Shown: positions 1 through 11,900 of the stretch, one piece after another
How the letters are laid out: every line of letters begins with the position of its first letter
How positions within the stretch are numbered: position 1 is the stretch's first letter
Assembly (NCBI GenBank): GCA_030141605.1
Contig: JAQGDQ010000559.1
Location: 1-64,000, forward strand
Origin: Tubiluchus corallicola
Lineage: Eukaryota > Priapulida > Priapulimorpha > Priapulimorphida > Tubiluchidae
Direction: 5' to 3'
Length of the DNA stretch: 64,000 nucleotides
The notes under the pieces: generated by a model
What the model was told of the DNA's origin: nothing
Database searches by the model: none
What the model saw: the letters and a program-made list of their open reading frames with translations, nothing else
Translations under genes and position numbers: made by a program

Positions 1-254
1 TACTCCAACAAGTAGTTCCTTCTCTCCACGCAAAAATGAACAGTTGGCACGATGTCAAGAGCACGCGACACTACTGGCTGTTGCGTCTCAGTATGTCAGT
101 TTTTGTTTGATGAATTCAAGACGGTTTGATATTGTCAAACTTTGCTTGCCAAACTAAAAGTTTGTCAGTTTCGGTGTTTACACGATCAGTATAGTTTGTC
201 AAACTGAAACTGACAAATTAGTTTGACGAAAAAAAACTGATCGTCAAAATGCCT

Positions 255-460
255 CTTAAGATGACGTAAAAGTAGTAAAAGCTCACTGGTCACAAACTAG
301 TAAAAGAAGCTGAGTCAATTATGAGGAGTTGCTTGAGTCAATTGCAGACAGCTTTTATATACACTTGAATTGGAGCGGCCCGTACTAGGCGTTTTTGAGT
401 CAATTAAACAACTGAGTCTATTAACTGTGAGTCTAATAAACGGCGCCTAGTGCATACATT
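255..460. repeat. Fragment of TTGAGTCAATT / GGCGTTTTTGAG repeat core
   Basis: This stretch carries the words GAGTCAATTGCAGACAG, GGAGCGGCCCGTACTAGGCG and TTGAGTCAATT. They recur at 10.6, 12.4, 20.6, 26.7, 27.5, 38.1, 50.4 and 57.1 kb. It ends with GTGAGTCTAATAAACG, the inner part of the TIR seen complete at 26645-27113 and 49998-50587. It is an incomplete copy of that transposon family. Just to its left (90-240) are short inverted words of the type GTTTGTCAAACTGAAACTGAC, which I could not assign. Confidence 0.6.
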
Positions 461-2619
461 TCACTGTACAAATAACGATATTACGTTGACGAAGGGTTAC
501 GTTCAAACCAATTTCAAAATGAGGAGGCTCCCCGTGGCTGTGGCAAGCATCAGAGCAGAGGCATGAAAGAAAATGAGTAATTGCGGCATTATAACGTACA
601 AAGTACAAGAGTAAAATTATTAAGTCTGTGGTATAGTGGTAGTACGCGTGTGAGCTGTGTGTAGCTGTTTATGAACGTTTGAGTAATGGCAAAGCTATCA
701 AGACTTTGTTTGCGAAATAACACATTTATTAAATAACATCACAATAAATATAATAAATGGATAGCAATGCCAAGGCCCCTGATCTACAAGAGACGTCCTG
801 CGTGTAAGTGTGAAGTGTGACCAAGCTCTCCTGCTAGCTGGTGTCACGGCCTATATATGAGCTGCGTGCGCAGTCTGACAAGTGGGTCAACTCTTCGCCC
901 ACGTCGTCACGTGACACCACTCCTTAAGTTTCCCTTATTTGGCTTGGCTTCAGGAATACTCTTCTTAACATAATTATTTGAGATTTAGCATATTTTAACA
1001 GGTTCTCTTTACTACAAGTAAGTTCAAACTGATGATATTACAAAAGTTGTACAGTAAAATTTGGTTATTTAAACAAAAGATGATGCTCAAAAACTTTGTA
1101 AACTGGCCAAGAAAATTGAAAAGTGTCAGAAAGTCACAGTAAAATCATTTTCTTCTTGTTTTTGTCTAAAAGGATCAGGTGCACTTATACTTTCTCTGAT
1201 AATTTTTTTAATAAGCGTACATTTTTAATTACTTACATGGTTTAGCACACAAACCTCTTAATTATTATTAATATACCATGGTATCACAGTATTTTTACTG
1301 TTTTTTATTTTTGCTAATTTATAACTTAATCGCAAATTTTTCTCATTTATATCAGTCACAGAGAAAAAAGCAGAAGCATAATTGAACTAATTAACTTTGT
1401 ATTCAACAAGTTCAAGGATGTAATTGTCACCTAATCTTGTCACTGTTTCTTTTACAGATCACTTCAACTTGACTGTTACTTTCAATTAAATTATTGGATC
1501 TAGTTCTATAAAACAGATTTAATGTCAGAATGTTTCTGACAATATTTTTTTCTATAAATATTTTGTCAATGTTGTGACAACAGTGGGTACTAATGTTGTC
1601 ACAACACTCTCACAATATGGAATAAACTATAAAAAATATTGGTTCAATGTTGTGTCAAGTCACGTAATATTCCAGTTTCCAAAAAATATTGTGACAAAAT
1701 AGTGATAAAGTTGACTTAATTTTGTTGTGCTGCCTGGAAGGCAGCACAGTAATAGTAATAGTAAATTCATTTAGTTTTATAAACTTAATACATTAGTTAA
1801 GGCGTTAGTACGAATTATGCATATAAATATGACCGTATACGGTCACTCAGGCAGTCACCTGTTATTAGATGTTAGTAACATTAACACTGTGCCAGTGGCA
1901 ATTAATCAAAGCCGTAATTACATTAATTCATAAAAATATAAAGACAAACATATGTAACCTATGTGCATATTTGTATATAAAAACACTTAAAACGACTTTA
2001 TGTAATAGAATAGTAATAATAGCCATAATGAGAAAAGTAATACAGTCTTGCCAAATTTTTCTTTGAAGTAGATTAACGATTTCAAAGGAATCAAGAAGAA
2101 GAATGAAAATAAAAAGCCAAAACCTTAAACTAAAGACCATGGAGACACAGCTAATTTGGAATACTTAAATATTTTTAAAGATCTTTTATAACAAATTTTA
2201 CACAAAATATGTTTAGAAATTGGAAGTTATTAACTAGAATTATGACAGAAGTATTGTGTTGTAATGCCCTAGTGTTGTAATAATGAACATCAGATATTTT
2301 TGTAAAATAGTTGCTATGTAACACCGAATGCCAAATATTATAGTTTCTACGTGACTTACAAACTAGTTACCATTTTTTGTGAAAAAGCAAATTTCACGAT
2401 TTTGGAAGCAAAATTGCATAAGAAACATCTTCGTTGGACGCAACTTTGAGTCGTGCAGAAACGCCCGAATCATAGCGGGGATTTTTATTTTGACGGTGCA
2501 TACCGTACGAGGGAAATCAGTTATCCGCTAACATGAAAAACTGAAAATCTTCGCGCGTATTTAACATTAATGATTATTTTATTATTAATTATTGAAAGTC
2601 GGGTTACAATTAAATTATA
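461..2619. other. Upstream intergenic region, no gene seen
   Basis: No conserved coding segment was recognised on either strand. A piece at about 698-917 reads, on the - strand, like a short solo LTR: it starts TGTCACGTGACG, has TATATAGG, then AATAAA, and ends AAACA. No target duplication was found, so this is only a suggestion. Between 1535 and 1730 there are repeated and inverted words around GTTGTCACAACA, typical of a decayed inverted-repeat element. The last 200 bp before 2620 must hold the TUBGCP3 promoter; no clear TATA box stands out. Confidence 0.4.
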
Positions 2620-5289
2620 ATGGCTGAAAGTAGCGTAAATTATTCTGTAAATTTAGTTCGGAAACTTTGCTCGCATTTAACAGGTTTGCCAGCTGATGAA
2701 GATTCTGTAACACCATTTTTGCAATATGCACTGTACACTTTGGGTACTACCAGCTTTAGTCATGGACACGATTCGAATGAATTTGAAGTTGCCGAACGTA
2801 TCAAGAAGAAAATGATGAAGCGAGGGAAGCAGCAGGATGCACTGAAATTTTCAGAATTATACCGAAAGTTGCAAGGACAGTCAATTCTACAAGACAGGTG
2901 GAAAATTCTAACTTTATTGTATGCGTTAAGCTGTGATAGTAATCAATCGAACAAAACGTACAGCAGTGGCACACGTTCAAATATTGCATTGTTCAGCTCT
3001 TCCTCCCCCATTTTAATCACATCACAATCAGGTACTATGATAAGTACTAGTCGCACTGGTAGTAGCCTGTCGGCTGTTACGGGAGTTAAAAGTGGAGCTT
3101 CAGAGAATGTTAATCGTTTTTCTTCAAGCTCGCTTAGTTTAGTTAAATCAGGTACATCTGCAACATCACGACCATTGGTTGGACATCAGCGGGAGAGTTC
3201 AGTTTTGCGTAGTTCATCGTCAAATATACCTGATGGAACTGTTGCTAGAGTGAAAAGCAGTTCTTTGACAACAGCAGGGCACTCTTTGCAGTTGCTCGAT
3301 TCTACTCCATCTGAACAAGAACTGCTGAGAGAACTAGTATTTACATGGCAAGGAATAGAAGGAAATCTTGTTGAGTATAGTCACCGTAATGACCGATTCC
3401 AATTAAAAGATAAAATACCAATACCAGGACATATTCGCCAGCTTGTAGAAAGAATAGCAGAATGTGGCTGGCTTCATAATAAAATTCGAAAATATTTGGA
3501 TAGTCGCTCATCTGGCCTTGCACTTGGCCTTGTAGGACAGAGTTTCTGTGCTGCATTGCAGGAACAACTACAGGAATACTACAAACTGATTGCTGTCTTT
3601 CATTCACAGCTTCAGCAGCACGAGGAAACAAATTCTCGAAATTTGAACTTGAAAATTGCCTTGCTATGGTCAGTTGAGCCCAAGCAAACGCTAATGGCAA
3701 TAGCGGGATTAATTGATGCCGTGCAAGGTAAAACAGGTGGTGCATTAGTATCAGTTATACATGCTCATATGTTTCATGGTGATCCTCACCGACAAGCATT
3801 AGCAAAGCATATTATAAACATTATATCAAAGCCCATCTATAGCATGTTATTAAAGTGGATTTATGATGGTGAATTAGTAGATAAATACAGTGAGTTCTTT
3901 GTGGCACTGGATGACTCTGTGAATGAAGATAAATTATGGCAGGACAAATACAGATTAAGAAAACCCATGATTCCAGAGTCGATAACTATGGAGCAGGCAC
4001 ACAAGATTCTGTTAATTGGCAAATCCATTAATTTTTTGCACAAAGTTTGCAGCGATACCAGTTTGACTAGGAGGCGAAGCAAGGAGGTTGCAACAGAAGT
4101 TTTAAGTACAGAAAAAGATGGGCAGCTGCAAACTATGATAGATAAAGCTTACACCGAAACAAGCCTGCACTTGTTGAATATTCTCAATAAAGACTTTAAC
4201 TTCTTTGAACATCTCAGGGCAATGCGGAGATACCTAATGCTGGGACAGGGAGATTTTATATTATGCTTGATGGATTTGCTTGAAGTACATTTAGCGAAGC
4301 CTGCAAATACGTTGTACTTACACAATTTAACTGGTTTGCTGGAGTCGGCAATCAGAGCAACTAATGCACAGTACGATGATGGTGATGTCTTGAAACGTCT
4401 GGATGTTCGTTTGCTTGAAATTTCTCCTGGTGATATTGGTTGGGACGTTTTCACATTAGATTACCACGTTGATGGACCAATAGGCACGGTGTTTTCTGAC
4501 GAATGCAAGACTAATTACCTGCAGATGTTCAACTTTTTATGGCGAGCTAAACGCATGGAGTATTTATTAAGCACTGTCTGGCGCATGTTGACATCAGAGT
4601 GTCGCTGTTTTTACACGACTGTGCCAGAATTGTCACCAATATTGCATCACAGCTGTCTCCTTGCTTCTGAAATGATGCATTTTACACAGCAAATGCAGTA
4701 TTATATCACATTTGAGGTTTTGGCTTGCTCTTGGGACGTGCTTTCGAACAAAGTGCACGAAGCAAAAGATTTGGACGACATCATTTCGGCTCATTCAGAT
4801 TTTCTCCAATCTGTCATCACACGGTCACTCCTTGGAAGAGAAGCGCAGACGATTCTGTATCAGCTGAGGGCAATATTCGACATCATTATTAAGTTCCAGC
4901 ATCTGACAGAGAAAGTCTTTAGCAAATCTATGGAAGAGCAGGAAGCTAGAAAGACTTACGCAAACTTGCCGGAACAACGAGCTCGTTTGGCACAATGGGG
5001 CAAGACTGCAGCAGAAGTGAGAGAAGAAGAAAAGAGACGATTACATTTTGAGCAGAAATACATCCCAGCCGTGAAGAGTAAACTACGCTTACTTTCTCAA
5101 TCTTACCAAGAAATGGTGCAAAAGTTTTTGTTGATGGTCAATGATGTTAATGATATCAGTCTTCAGTCTCTCAGCTTCCGTCTGGATTTTAACGAACATT
5201 ACAAAAGTCGAGATTCCCGTTTAAGGACTTCTCTCAGTTTTCAGAAAAAGCTGTCGACACTTGCTGGAAAACAGTGGTCATTTGGATGA
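2620..5289 (+). CDS. TUBGCP3: Gamma-tubulin complex component 3 (GCP3)
   Basis: GCP3 is one of the core proteins of the gamma-tubulin ring complex. With GCP2 it holds gamma-tubulin and nucleates microtubules at centrosomes and spindle poles. The 889-residue frame is close to the vertebrate protein (about 907 residues). A serine-rich, probably disordered stretch covers residues about 120-225. The GRIP1 domain begins near residue 230 (ELLRELVFTWQGIEGNL). The GRIP2 domain, which binds gamma-tubulin, includes LRAMRRYLMLGQGDFI near residue 531. A charged helical region (VREEEKRRLHFEQKY) is near residue 800, and the conserved tail LQSLSFRLDFNEHYKSR is near the C-terminus. The start at 2620 is the first ATG and gives the family's usual N-terminus. 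The gene has no introns, unlike every other gene here. A possible poly(A) signal AATAAA is at 6265, beyond an inserted transposon. Confidence 0.96.
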   Translation: MAESSVNYSVNLVRKLCSHLTGLPADEDSVTPFLQYALYTLGTTSFSHGHDSNEFEVAERIKKKMMKRGKQQDALKFSELYRKLQGQSILQDRWKILTLLYALSCDSNQSNKTYSSGTRSNIALFSSSSPILITSQSGTMISTSRTGSSLSAVTGVKSGASENVNRFSSSSLSLVKSGTSATSRPLVGHQRESSVLRSSSSNIPDGTVARVKSSSLTTAGHSLQLLDSTPSEQELLRELVFTWQGIEGNLVEYSHRNDRFQLKDKIPIPGHIRQLVERIAECGWLHNKIRKYLDSRSSGLALGLVGQSFCAALQEQLQEYYKLIAVFHSQLQQHEETNSRNLNLKIALLWSVEPKQTLMAIAGLIDAVQGKTGGALVSVIHAHMFHGDPHRQALAKHIINIISKPIYSMLLKWIYDGELVDKYSEFFVALDDSVNEDKLWQDKYRLRKPMIPESITMEQAHKILLIGKSINFLHKVCSDTSLTRRRSKEVATEVLSTEKDGQLQTMIDKAYTETSLHLLNILNKDFNFFEHLRAMRRYLMLGQGDFILCLMDLLEVHLAKPANTLYLHNLTGLLESAIRATNAQYDDGDVLKRLDVRLLEISPGDIGWDVFTLDYHVDGPIGTVFSDECKTNYLQMFNFLWRAKRMEYLLSTVWRMLTSECRCFYTTVPELSPILHHSCLLASEMMHFTQQMQYYITFEVLACSWDVLSNKVHEAKDLDDIISAHSDFLQSVITRSLLGREAQTILYQLRAIFDIIIKFQHLTEKVFSKSMEEQEARKTYANLPEQRARLAQWGKTAAEVREEEKRRLHFEQKYIPAVKSKLRLLSQSYQEMVQKFLLMVNDVNDISLQSLSFRLDFNEHYKSRDSRLRTSLSFQKKLSTLAGKQWSFG

Positions 5290-5372
5290 AGATGTAAAGT
5301 CTTATTGTTTAAATGATTGCTTATTACTTTCTGTTAGTCAGTTGTAGCTATGTTGCAAGAGTTCACTTACTG

Positions 5373-5933
5373 AAAGGAAAACCAGACGATTGTTTAGTCT
5401 CAATCTCATTTTGATTTAGTGTCCAAAATATACATTTTTTTGCCCATAAAAGTTAGCAATTACTTCTTATATTTGATGAATTACCTCAGAAAGTTAATGA
5501 ATGGCAACTGAACACAGCTATTGCTTACATCAGACACTAACCGCAGTTCGTGCAATGGTAGGCATCTTCCCTTGCGCGTCAAGCACGTTTGCATTCTTTG
5601 GCGTAAGTGTCACTGCTTAAACGCATTCTGTCACGAAAATGGGCTTTATGTATATGACATCAGTAACTAACACTGCAGTTCATGATCATGGTTATCACGG
5701 TACCGCCTTCTATTTGTCAGCCATGTGCACGTCACAAAAAGACGCAATTGCCAATCTTAGTAGATTCATTGAGAGTTGATAGTTTGATACTAGAAATTTT
5801 AACAAAGTTTGAGTTTCTGTGGTAATTATTATTTAATCTAAGCTTTGATTTAAAAAAAGCTATCGTATTTATCAATATTTTGAAGCATTCTTTATTCTGA
5901 ACTAATGTTTACACAATCGTCTGGTTTTCCTTT
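5373..5933. mobile_element. Inverted-repeat DNA transposon (MITE) after TUBGCP3
   Basis: The ends are inverted copies: AAAGGAAAACCAGACGATTG at 5373 and its reverse complement ending at 5933, about 22 bp nearly perfect. The interior shares long words (TTCATGATCATG, TTATCACGGTAC, CTTAGTAGATTCA) with a partial copy in EIF3H intron 6 (20867-21136). No clear target duplication is visible, so the superfamily is not assigned. It begins 84 bp after the TUBGCP3 stop and so probably lies in that gene's 3' UTR. Confidence 0.75.
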
Positions 5934-6385
5934 AATGGTTTTGCACTTAAAATCTGTGGAAACATTTTTTCTAAGTTGTCTTCGTTGAACATTGACTTTA
6001 ATAAGTACAAATATTGTTGATATTTAACACGGCTTACTGTACATCGTAGCAAACACTCCAATATGTAGATATTTCAATCTACACATTACATTATCATCAG
6101 TAGCAAGATGTCTGTGCATAAAGTCGAATTGTTGAAATGCAATGTATTTACATTTTTTTGGTATTTGCATTCTCACTACATTAATATATTTAATACTGTA
6201 GATACCTTGGTACTGATGACGATCTTATAATTATGTAGATTGAAATGCCTAGTCATTATTGGAAAATAAAATGTAATATAGAGCAATAGGCCAAAATGTG
6301 ATATATGAATAATTTAGTATTTCTGTATTTGTGCTATTGTTAATAGCGTTGCTATATTTAACTTATTACAATTTTTAAATTTAAT

Positions 6386-6511
6386 GCAAGTTTTGTTACT
6401 TTAAGTATTTTGTCCATTGACGAGCGGTCAATTAAGAGTCGTATTCTTGCAAGTTTTGTTACTTTAAGTATTTTGTCCATTGACGAGCGGTCAATTAAGA
6501 GTCGTATTCTT
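6386..6511. repeat. 63-bp direct duplication
   Basis: A 63-bp block starting GCAAGTTTTGTTACTTTAAG occurs twice back to back, essentially identical. It contains the small palindrome-like pair TTGACGAGCGGTCAA. This is a recent local duplication. Confidence 0.85.
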
Positions 6512-6718
6512 GATGCTGTAGTTTATGTTAGTTGCAGTTTACGTAATCAGTTTTTTATTTCGTAATAGTTCAAAGTGACATTGATTGTACATAGGTAGAA
6601 TCTCAACAAGAATCTTACTACATCGTAAAAGCTATTCATGTTAGAAAGATAATTCAAATTCAAATTGCAATTTCGTGTGAACATTAATAGGTTAAAGTAT
6701 GCATGTGTTTGATTGTTC

Positions 6719-7640
6719 ATTAACATATACATTGATTAAAAGACATCAAAATTACTTCTACGTGGCTTACTGTTTAACATATATGTGGATTAAAAGACAT
6801 CAAAATTACTTCTACGTGGCTTACTGTTTAACATATACGTGGATTAAAAAACATCAAAATTACTTCTACGTGGCTTACTGTTTAACATATACGTGGATTA
6901 AAAAACATCAAAATTACTTCTACGTGGCTTACTGTTTAACATATACGTGGATTAAAAGACATCAACATTACTTCTACGTGGCTTACTGTTTAACATATAC
7001 GTGGATTAAAAGACATCAACATTACTTCTACGTGGCTTACTGTTTAACATATATGTGGATTAAAAGACATCAAAATTACTTCTACGTGGCTTACTGTTTA
7101 ACATATACGTGGATTAAAAATCATCAACATTACTTCTACGTGGCTTACTGTTTAACATATACATGGATTAAAAGACATCAAAATTACTTCTACGTGGCTT
7201 ACTGTTTAACATGTACATGGATTAAAACACATCAACATTACTTCTACATGGCTTAGTGTTTAACATATATGTGGATTAAAAGACATCAAAATTACTTCTA
7301 CGTGGCTTACTGTTTAACATATATGTGGATTAAAAGACATCAAAGTTACTTCTACATGGCTTACTGTTTAACATATACGTGGATTAAAAGACATCAACAT
7401 TATTTCTACGTGGCTTAGTGTTTAACATATACGAGGATTAAAAGACATCAACATTACTTCTACGTGGCTTAGTGTTTAACATACATGTGGATTAAAAGAC
7501 ATCAACATTACTTCTACATGGCTTACAGTTTAACATGTACATGGATTAAAAGACATCAACATTACTTCTACATGGCTTACTGTTTAACATATACGTGGAT
7601 TAAAACACATCAAAGTTACTTCTACATGTTTTACTGTTTA
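6719..7640. repeat. 54-bp minisatellite, about 17 copies
   Basis: The tandem unit of 54 bp contains TGGATTAAAAGACATCAA and TTACTTCTACGTGGCTTACT. Because 54 is a multiple of three, one frame stays open for many units and gives an 18-residue repeat (TWIKRHQNYFYVAYCL core). Several units carry in-frame stops (TAG at GGCTTAG), which argues against a protein. Units differ by a few bases. Confidence 0.9.
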
Positions 7641-7671
7641 GGTGACTCCTTTCACTTGCAAGTAAGAGCAA

Positions 7672-7795
7672 AGAACTAGTGGCACGAGCATGATAATTAT
7701 TGTGTTTGCGTGGTAATAATTCTTTCACCTAAGTTATTTCTTGAAAAAATAGTATGTCCTGTCAGTATTTTAAAGAGTAGACAATTTTGACCTAT
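7672..7795 (-). repeat. Partial reverse copy of a 450-bp interspersed repeat
   Basis: The reverse complement matches part of the repeat at 9410-9855 and 28190-28645, sharing CTGAAAGAATTATTACCAC-like and TCTACTCTTT words. It is a truncated third copy in the opposite orientation. Confidence 0.6.
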
Positions 7796-8881
7796 TATTT
7801 AAGATTGGGTCCGGTTTTGTAGATTTAAAAAAAATTAACATGATCCAGAAGAAAATAGTGCGTGCCATCTCTTTTTAGATTATAGGATTACTCACTACCA
7901 ATATTTAAAAGACTAAATTTTCTAAGTATTTAACTCCAAACCGTGATTTTCGTGCACGAAATCACTTATAAAGTATTGCCACTCTTATTATTGATTTTAA
8001 TGATCATTTTTGTTTGAATGCTGAAAAACGTAATTATTATCACTGCATACATTGCGATGCAAATCTAAGAAAATTTTAAATCAAATATCGTGGCACTTAT
8101 GTATGGAATTCAATTGCTTGGCGTTTAAAAGCGCGCTTAATTAACACATTATAACTGACTACTCTTTCTTGACTTTTGTTTTCATTTTTAATAAATTGCC
8201 TTCTTGGGTAAACTTTAGCTTTCATCTAAATGTATTTGCTGTATACATCTCCATTATAGTTTAATTAAGTGTTGCCTCTTCGACAAATGCGTAGTGAACA
8301 TGTTAAAATGTTGATCATTTCTTTGTACTAGTCCGTTTTTATGAATTGTTTTTATGTATTTATGAATAACACACATTATAAAGCTTTCAAATTATTAGTA
8401 ATAACTTACCTATTCATTACCAATTCTATAGTGACCTATTACAACCTTTGCTTCTTATTTCTCCAGCGCCGAAATGAATGTTTGTATCTGTACTTGCTTT
8501 AAGAATTACATGTCCTAATAATATTGTACTCTGTTTTGTAGATGCATCTGTTTTTATCTTGCGAAATAAATTGTGTGAATAAAATTTACTGAAGACATTT
8601 GCTACTATCTAAAACATTTTTGTTAAGGGTAAAATCATTTTTGTGACAGTCGATAGGATGAAACGGCGTAAGAAAGTTATTTCAAAAAATTAATTTCTGT
8701 AATCCGGCACTCTTATTTCACCTAGTTAGTAGTCGTAAGAATTGGCAGTCAAAATTAAGCGGTGCGTTAAAGTAATATTGTGATAGCATGCATTGGCAAC
8801 TTGCGTTCTGTCGGCACTAAATTGAGTAAAAGATAGTGCTGAATCATTATCTAAGTTTGTGTAAAAAATCTTGAGAGAAAA
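7796..8881. other. Intergenic region upstream of PSMB2, nothing recognised
   Basis: AT-rich sequence with no conserved coding piece, no TIR pair and no array that I could see. The PSMB2 promoter should lie in the last few hundred bases; no TATA box or recognisable element decides its position. Confidence 0.4.
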
Positions 8882-8972
8882 ATGGAGTGTTTGATAGGAA
8901 TAGCTGGAAAAGATTTTGTCTTATTGGCTTCTGATACGACTGCTGCTAGAAGTATTGTTGTAATGAAAAGTG
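8882..8972 (+). CDS. PSMB2: PSMB2 exon 1
   Basis: Encodes [18 protein letters not shown] and ends IVVMKS plus one base. The donor is GTAAGT. The start ATG is fixed by alignment to the family's N-terminus. Confidence 0.93.
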
Positions 8973-11900
8973 GTAAGTTTATACTCGTTACCCCTACTGT
9001 CCCTACGGGGAAACTGAATCTAGAGATTTTTCAAAAAGTTAAAAAACCTAAAGATTTTTACATCGCCCATGTAAAACTACGTTGTGGTAGTTTAGTTTAG
9101 TTTGGTCTACTTCAAGATGTTGCTACTACAAAACAAAAATTCAAGTTTCGCCAAATACTGAGATTTTTCATACACTACCCGATAAAAAGTCCGATAAAAA
9201 GAATACATTTAACACGTTTAATATAACTCGTAATCTGTTAAATTTTAGTTGTTTCTGAAAATTTTAGTCACCTGACGTGATTTGATAAAATTTAATTGTG
9301 TAGCGTAAGAATTTTTTAGTTCAGAGATCTCATTGTATTTTTAACTCTGTAAAGCTGATGAGCCATTTGGAAAGTCAGGCTAGTAAATTATTATTATTAA
9401 AGCAAAACTAGACACAAACTTAAACTGTAGGTCAAAACAATCTACTCTTTTAAATACTGAAAAGAAACATGCTATTTTTTCAAGAATAACTTACCTGAAA
9501 GAATTATTACCACACAAAGACAATTTCACATTTGTGCCACTCGTCATTTGCTAGTTAGACGGGCACTAGCGCCTTTATTTCGGAAACGCATTGCACAAAA
9601 AAACAAGTGTTGTATATTTCGGTTCAGATGTGTTAGTTTGTGACGAACTGCACATGTTCGACAGCTCATGCGTGAGCACAGCTTTAAATTTAAAATTTGA
9701 ATTTTTATCTCAAAACATGCCTAGTTTTAGTTCAACGCACTGAATCTCTTACAGTAGTACTGTACTTCAATTTTCGCTCTGGCAAACACGTACAACACGC
9801 TCGTGGAATATTTTTGCTGTTGAAAATTATGTTAATTTGTGATGCCATCAATAGTTGGGCTCAACTGCCGTTAATTAAGATCTTAACCTATTATTTAATT
9901 TTTGGTATGCATACTTTTTGCCTTACTGTATATGAAAAATCTTCCTGTCTTCCGTTAATTATATTATTATTATCATTTATTTTATTTGGAGTGCATTTTA
10001 TTTTGTCTACATGTTTTTTGCAGATCATGACAAGCTTTTCAAACTTGGAAATCACATGGCGATGATTGTATCGGGTGAAGCTGGTGACACGGTTGAATTT
10101 GCTGAATACGTTGGACGAAACATTCAATTGTACAAAATGCGTAATGGTGAGCAGTAGCAATCATATCTCCGGTTTGCCGGACCTCGCTTTTGCGGATATC
10201 CAAAGAATCAGACAAAGTCTCGCGAACTGCGGACACAGTCCATTGTTTCGCGAGCTGATCGCTAGTTGGCGTGTCATAAGTCATTTATTTCACATTACAC
10301 ATTTACAATGGTTTCACATACAATATCTAGTGAAAGGGCCTACAATGGATATAATACAAATAAGAAATACTGCACAGGAAAAGCCTCAAACACTGTTCAC
10401 TTATACACGAAGGTAAATGTGTTGCGGGCAATCAAAAAGCAGGGCTTGTTAGATTGTCCCACACAGTGATAGGAAAAAAAGTAGTGCCATCACTTTAGGC
10501 CTACATCCAAGCAGCGTGTAATGACACGCATTTGATTTGTATGTCAGCATGTTTAAGCGGTTTAATTAGTGTGCGTAAGTGCTTTAGAATCAATTATGTG
10601 GCTCTAATTATTTGAGTCAAATGCCGACAGTTTTTACATACTTTTTCATGGGAGCGGCTTGTACTAGATGTTTTTGAGACAATTAGGTAATTGATTCTGT
10701 ATTACTGTGAGTCTAATACACGACGCCTACTGTGTTAGTTTAGTGTCGGTAAATACGGACAATTGGCAAATTCGGGGCGACGTCTCCCCACTTTAGTCCG
10801 GGTAACCGAGTTATGAGGGTACTTCATAGTTTAGCTATAGATTTGTCTGTCCCAGTTGTCTGCATACTAACAAACTGCAAAGAAAAGATATTCTGTTTGA
10901 GTAAGTAAGTAAGTAAGTTTATTAGTTTATCACCATTTTTAAAATAGCAAAATACATAACTAAGAGATTTATAAATCTCTACAACATACAATAATATTAC
11001 AAAGTGCAAAAGTAATTATTGATTAGTGGTGAAAGGGTGACGAAAGAACTATAAGTTATTGAGGTCAGCCACTCTCTGAAACTAAACGCTAGAATCTGTG
11101 TCTAAATTAACTAATTTATTTCACACGAGGTACTTTTTTTGCAAAACTCACTAAAAACTTGATTAGCATAATGGCCCGAGCTACAAATGACTGTGATATG
11201 TTAGCTAAGAAAGGAGAGTTTATCCATGTATGCATGTACCCTAAAATGCCTTCTCGTAACTCATTCCTGACGGATACCTATATTTACCCATCATCTATGG
11301 CAGGGGTGTGCAAATTATTTGACTAGCCGGCCACATTAAACTTTCCCGCAATTCCTGCGGGCCACAGGCAGTTTGATCAAGGAGCCAAGTACAGAAAGGA
11401 ATAATAACGATTTTTTTGCATCCGACCTGCGTACATCATTACTACTACACTCAAGAAACTATTTTAGAAGTTATTAAAATTATATTGCAAACCATATATT
11501 TCTACTTTCAGGACAGATAGTGGTAATTTCATTACAACGCATGTTAGTAATGTGTATCACACAGTGTGTGTAGTACAGTGTTATTAAGCCAGAACCGTCT
11601 TATAAAGGTTAATGGCATCCGATCTAGTAGAAAAAACCACCCGCACTATCTTTGGGATCGTGGCACGGACTTCAGCTGGATACACTCAATTAATCGCTCG
11701 GGCCGAACTTTCATTAGGTTGACAAATCTCTTCGCGGGCCGCAATTCGCACATCCCTGATCTATGGGGTTATAAGCAAGGCCTTATTAAGTAAACTTTCC
11801 GCTCTCCAAATTCAATGAACTTTGGAAAAGAAACGACCAACTTACAGACAAATCATGTAAGAACAAAAATAAGTTTTGCTGTATTCTTCGCTTTGAGTAT

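Noticed and set aside
630-670. A-box-like word TGGTATAGTGG suggesting a tRNA gene
   Set aside because: No B box follows at the proper distance and no cloverleaf can be drawn.
6699-7256. 185-codon open frame with an 18-residue repeat
   Set aside because: It is the 54-bp minisatellite; later units of the same array carry stops in this frame.
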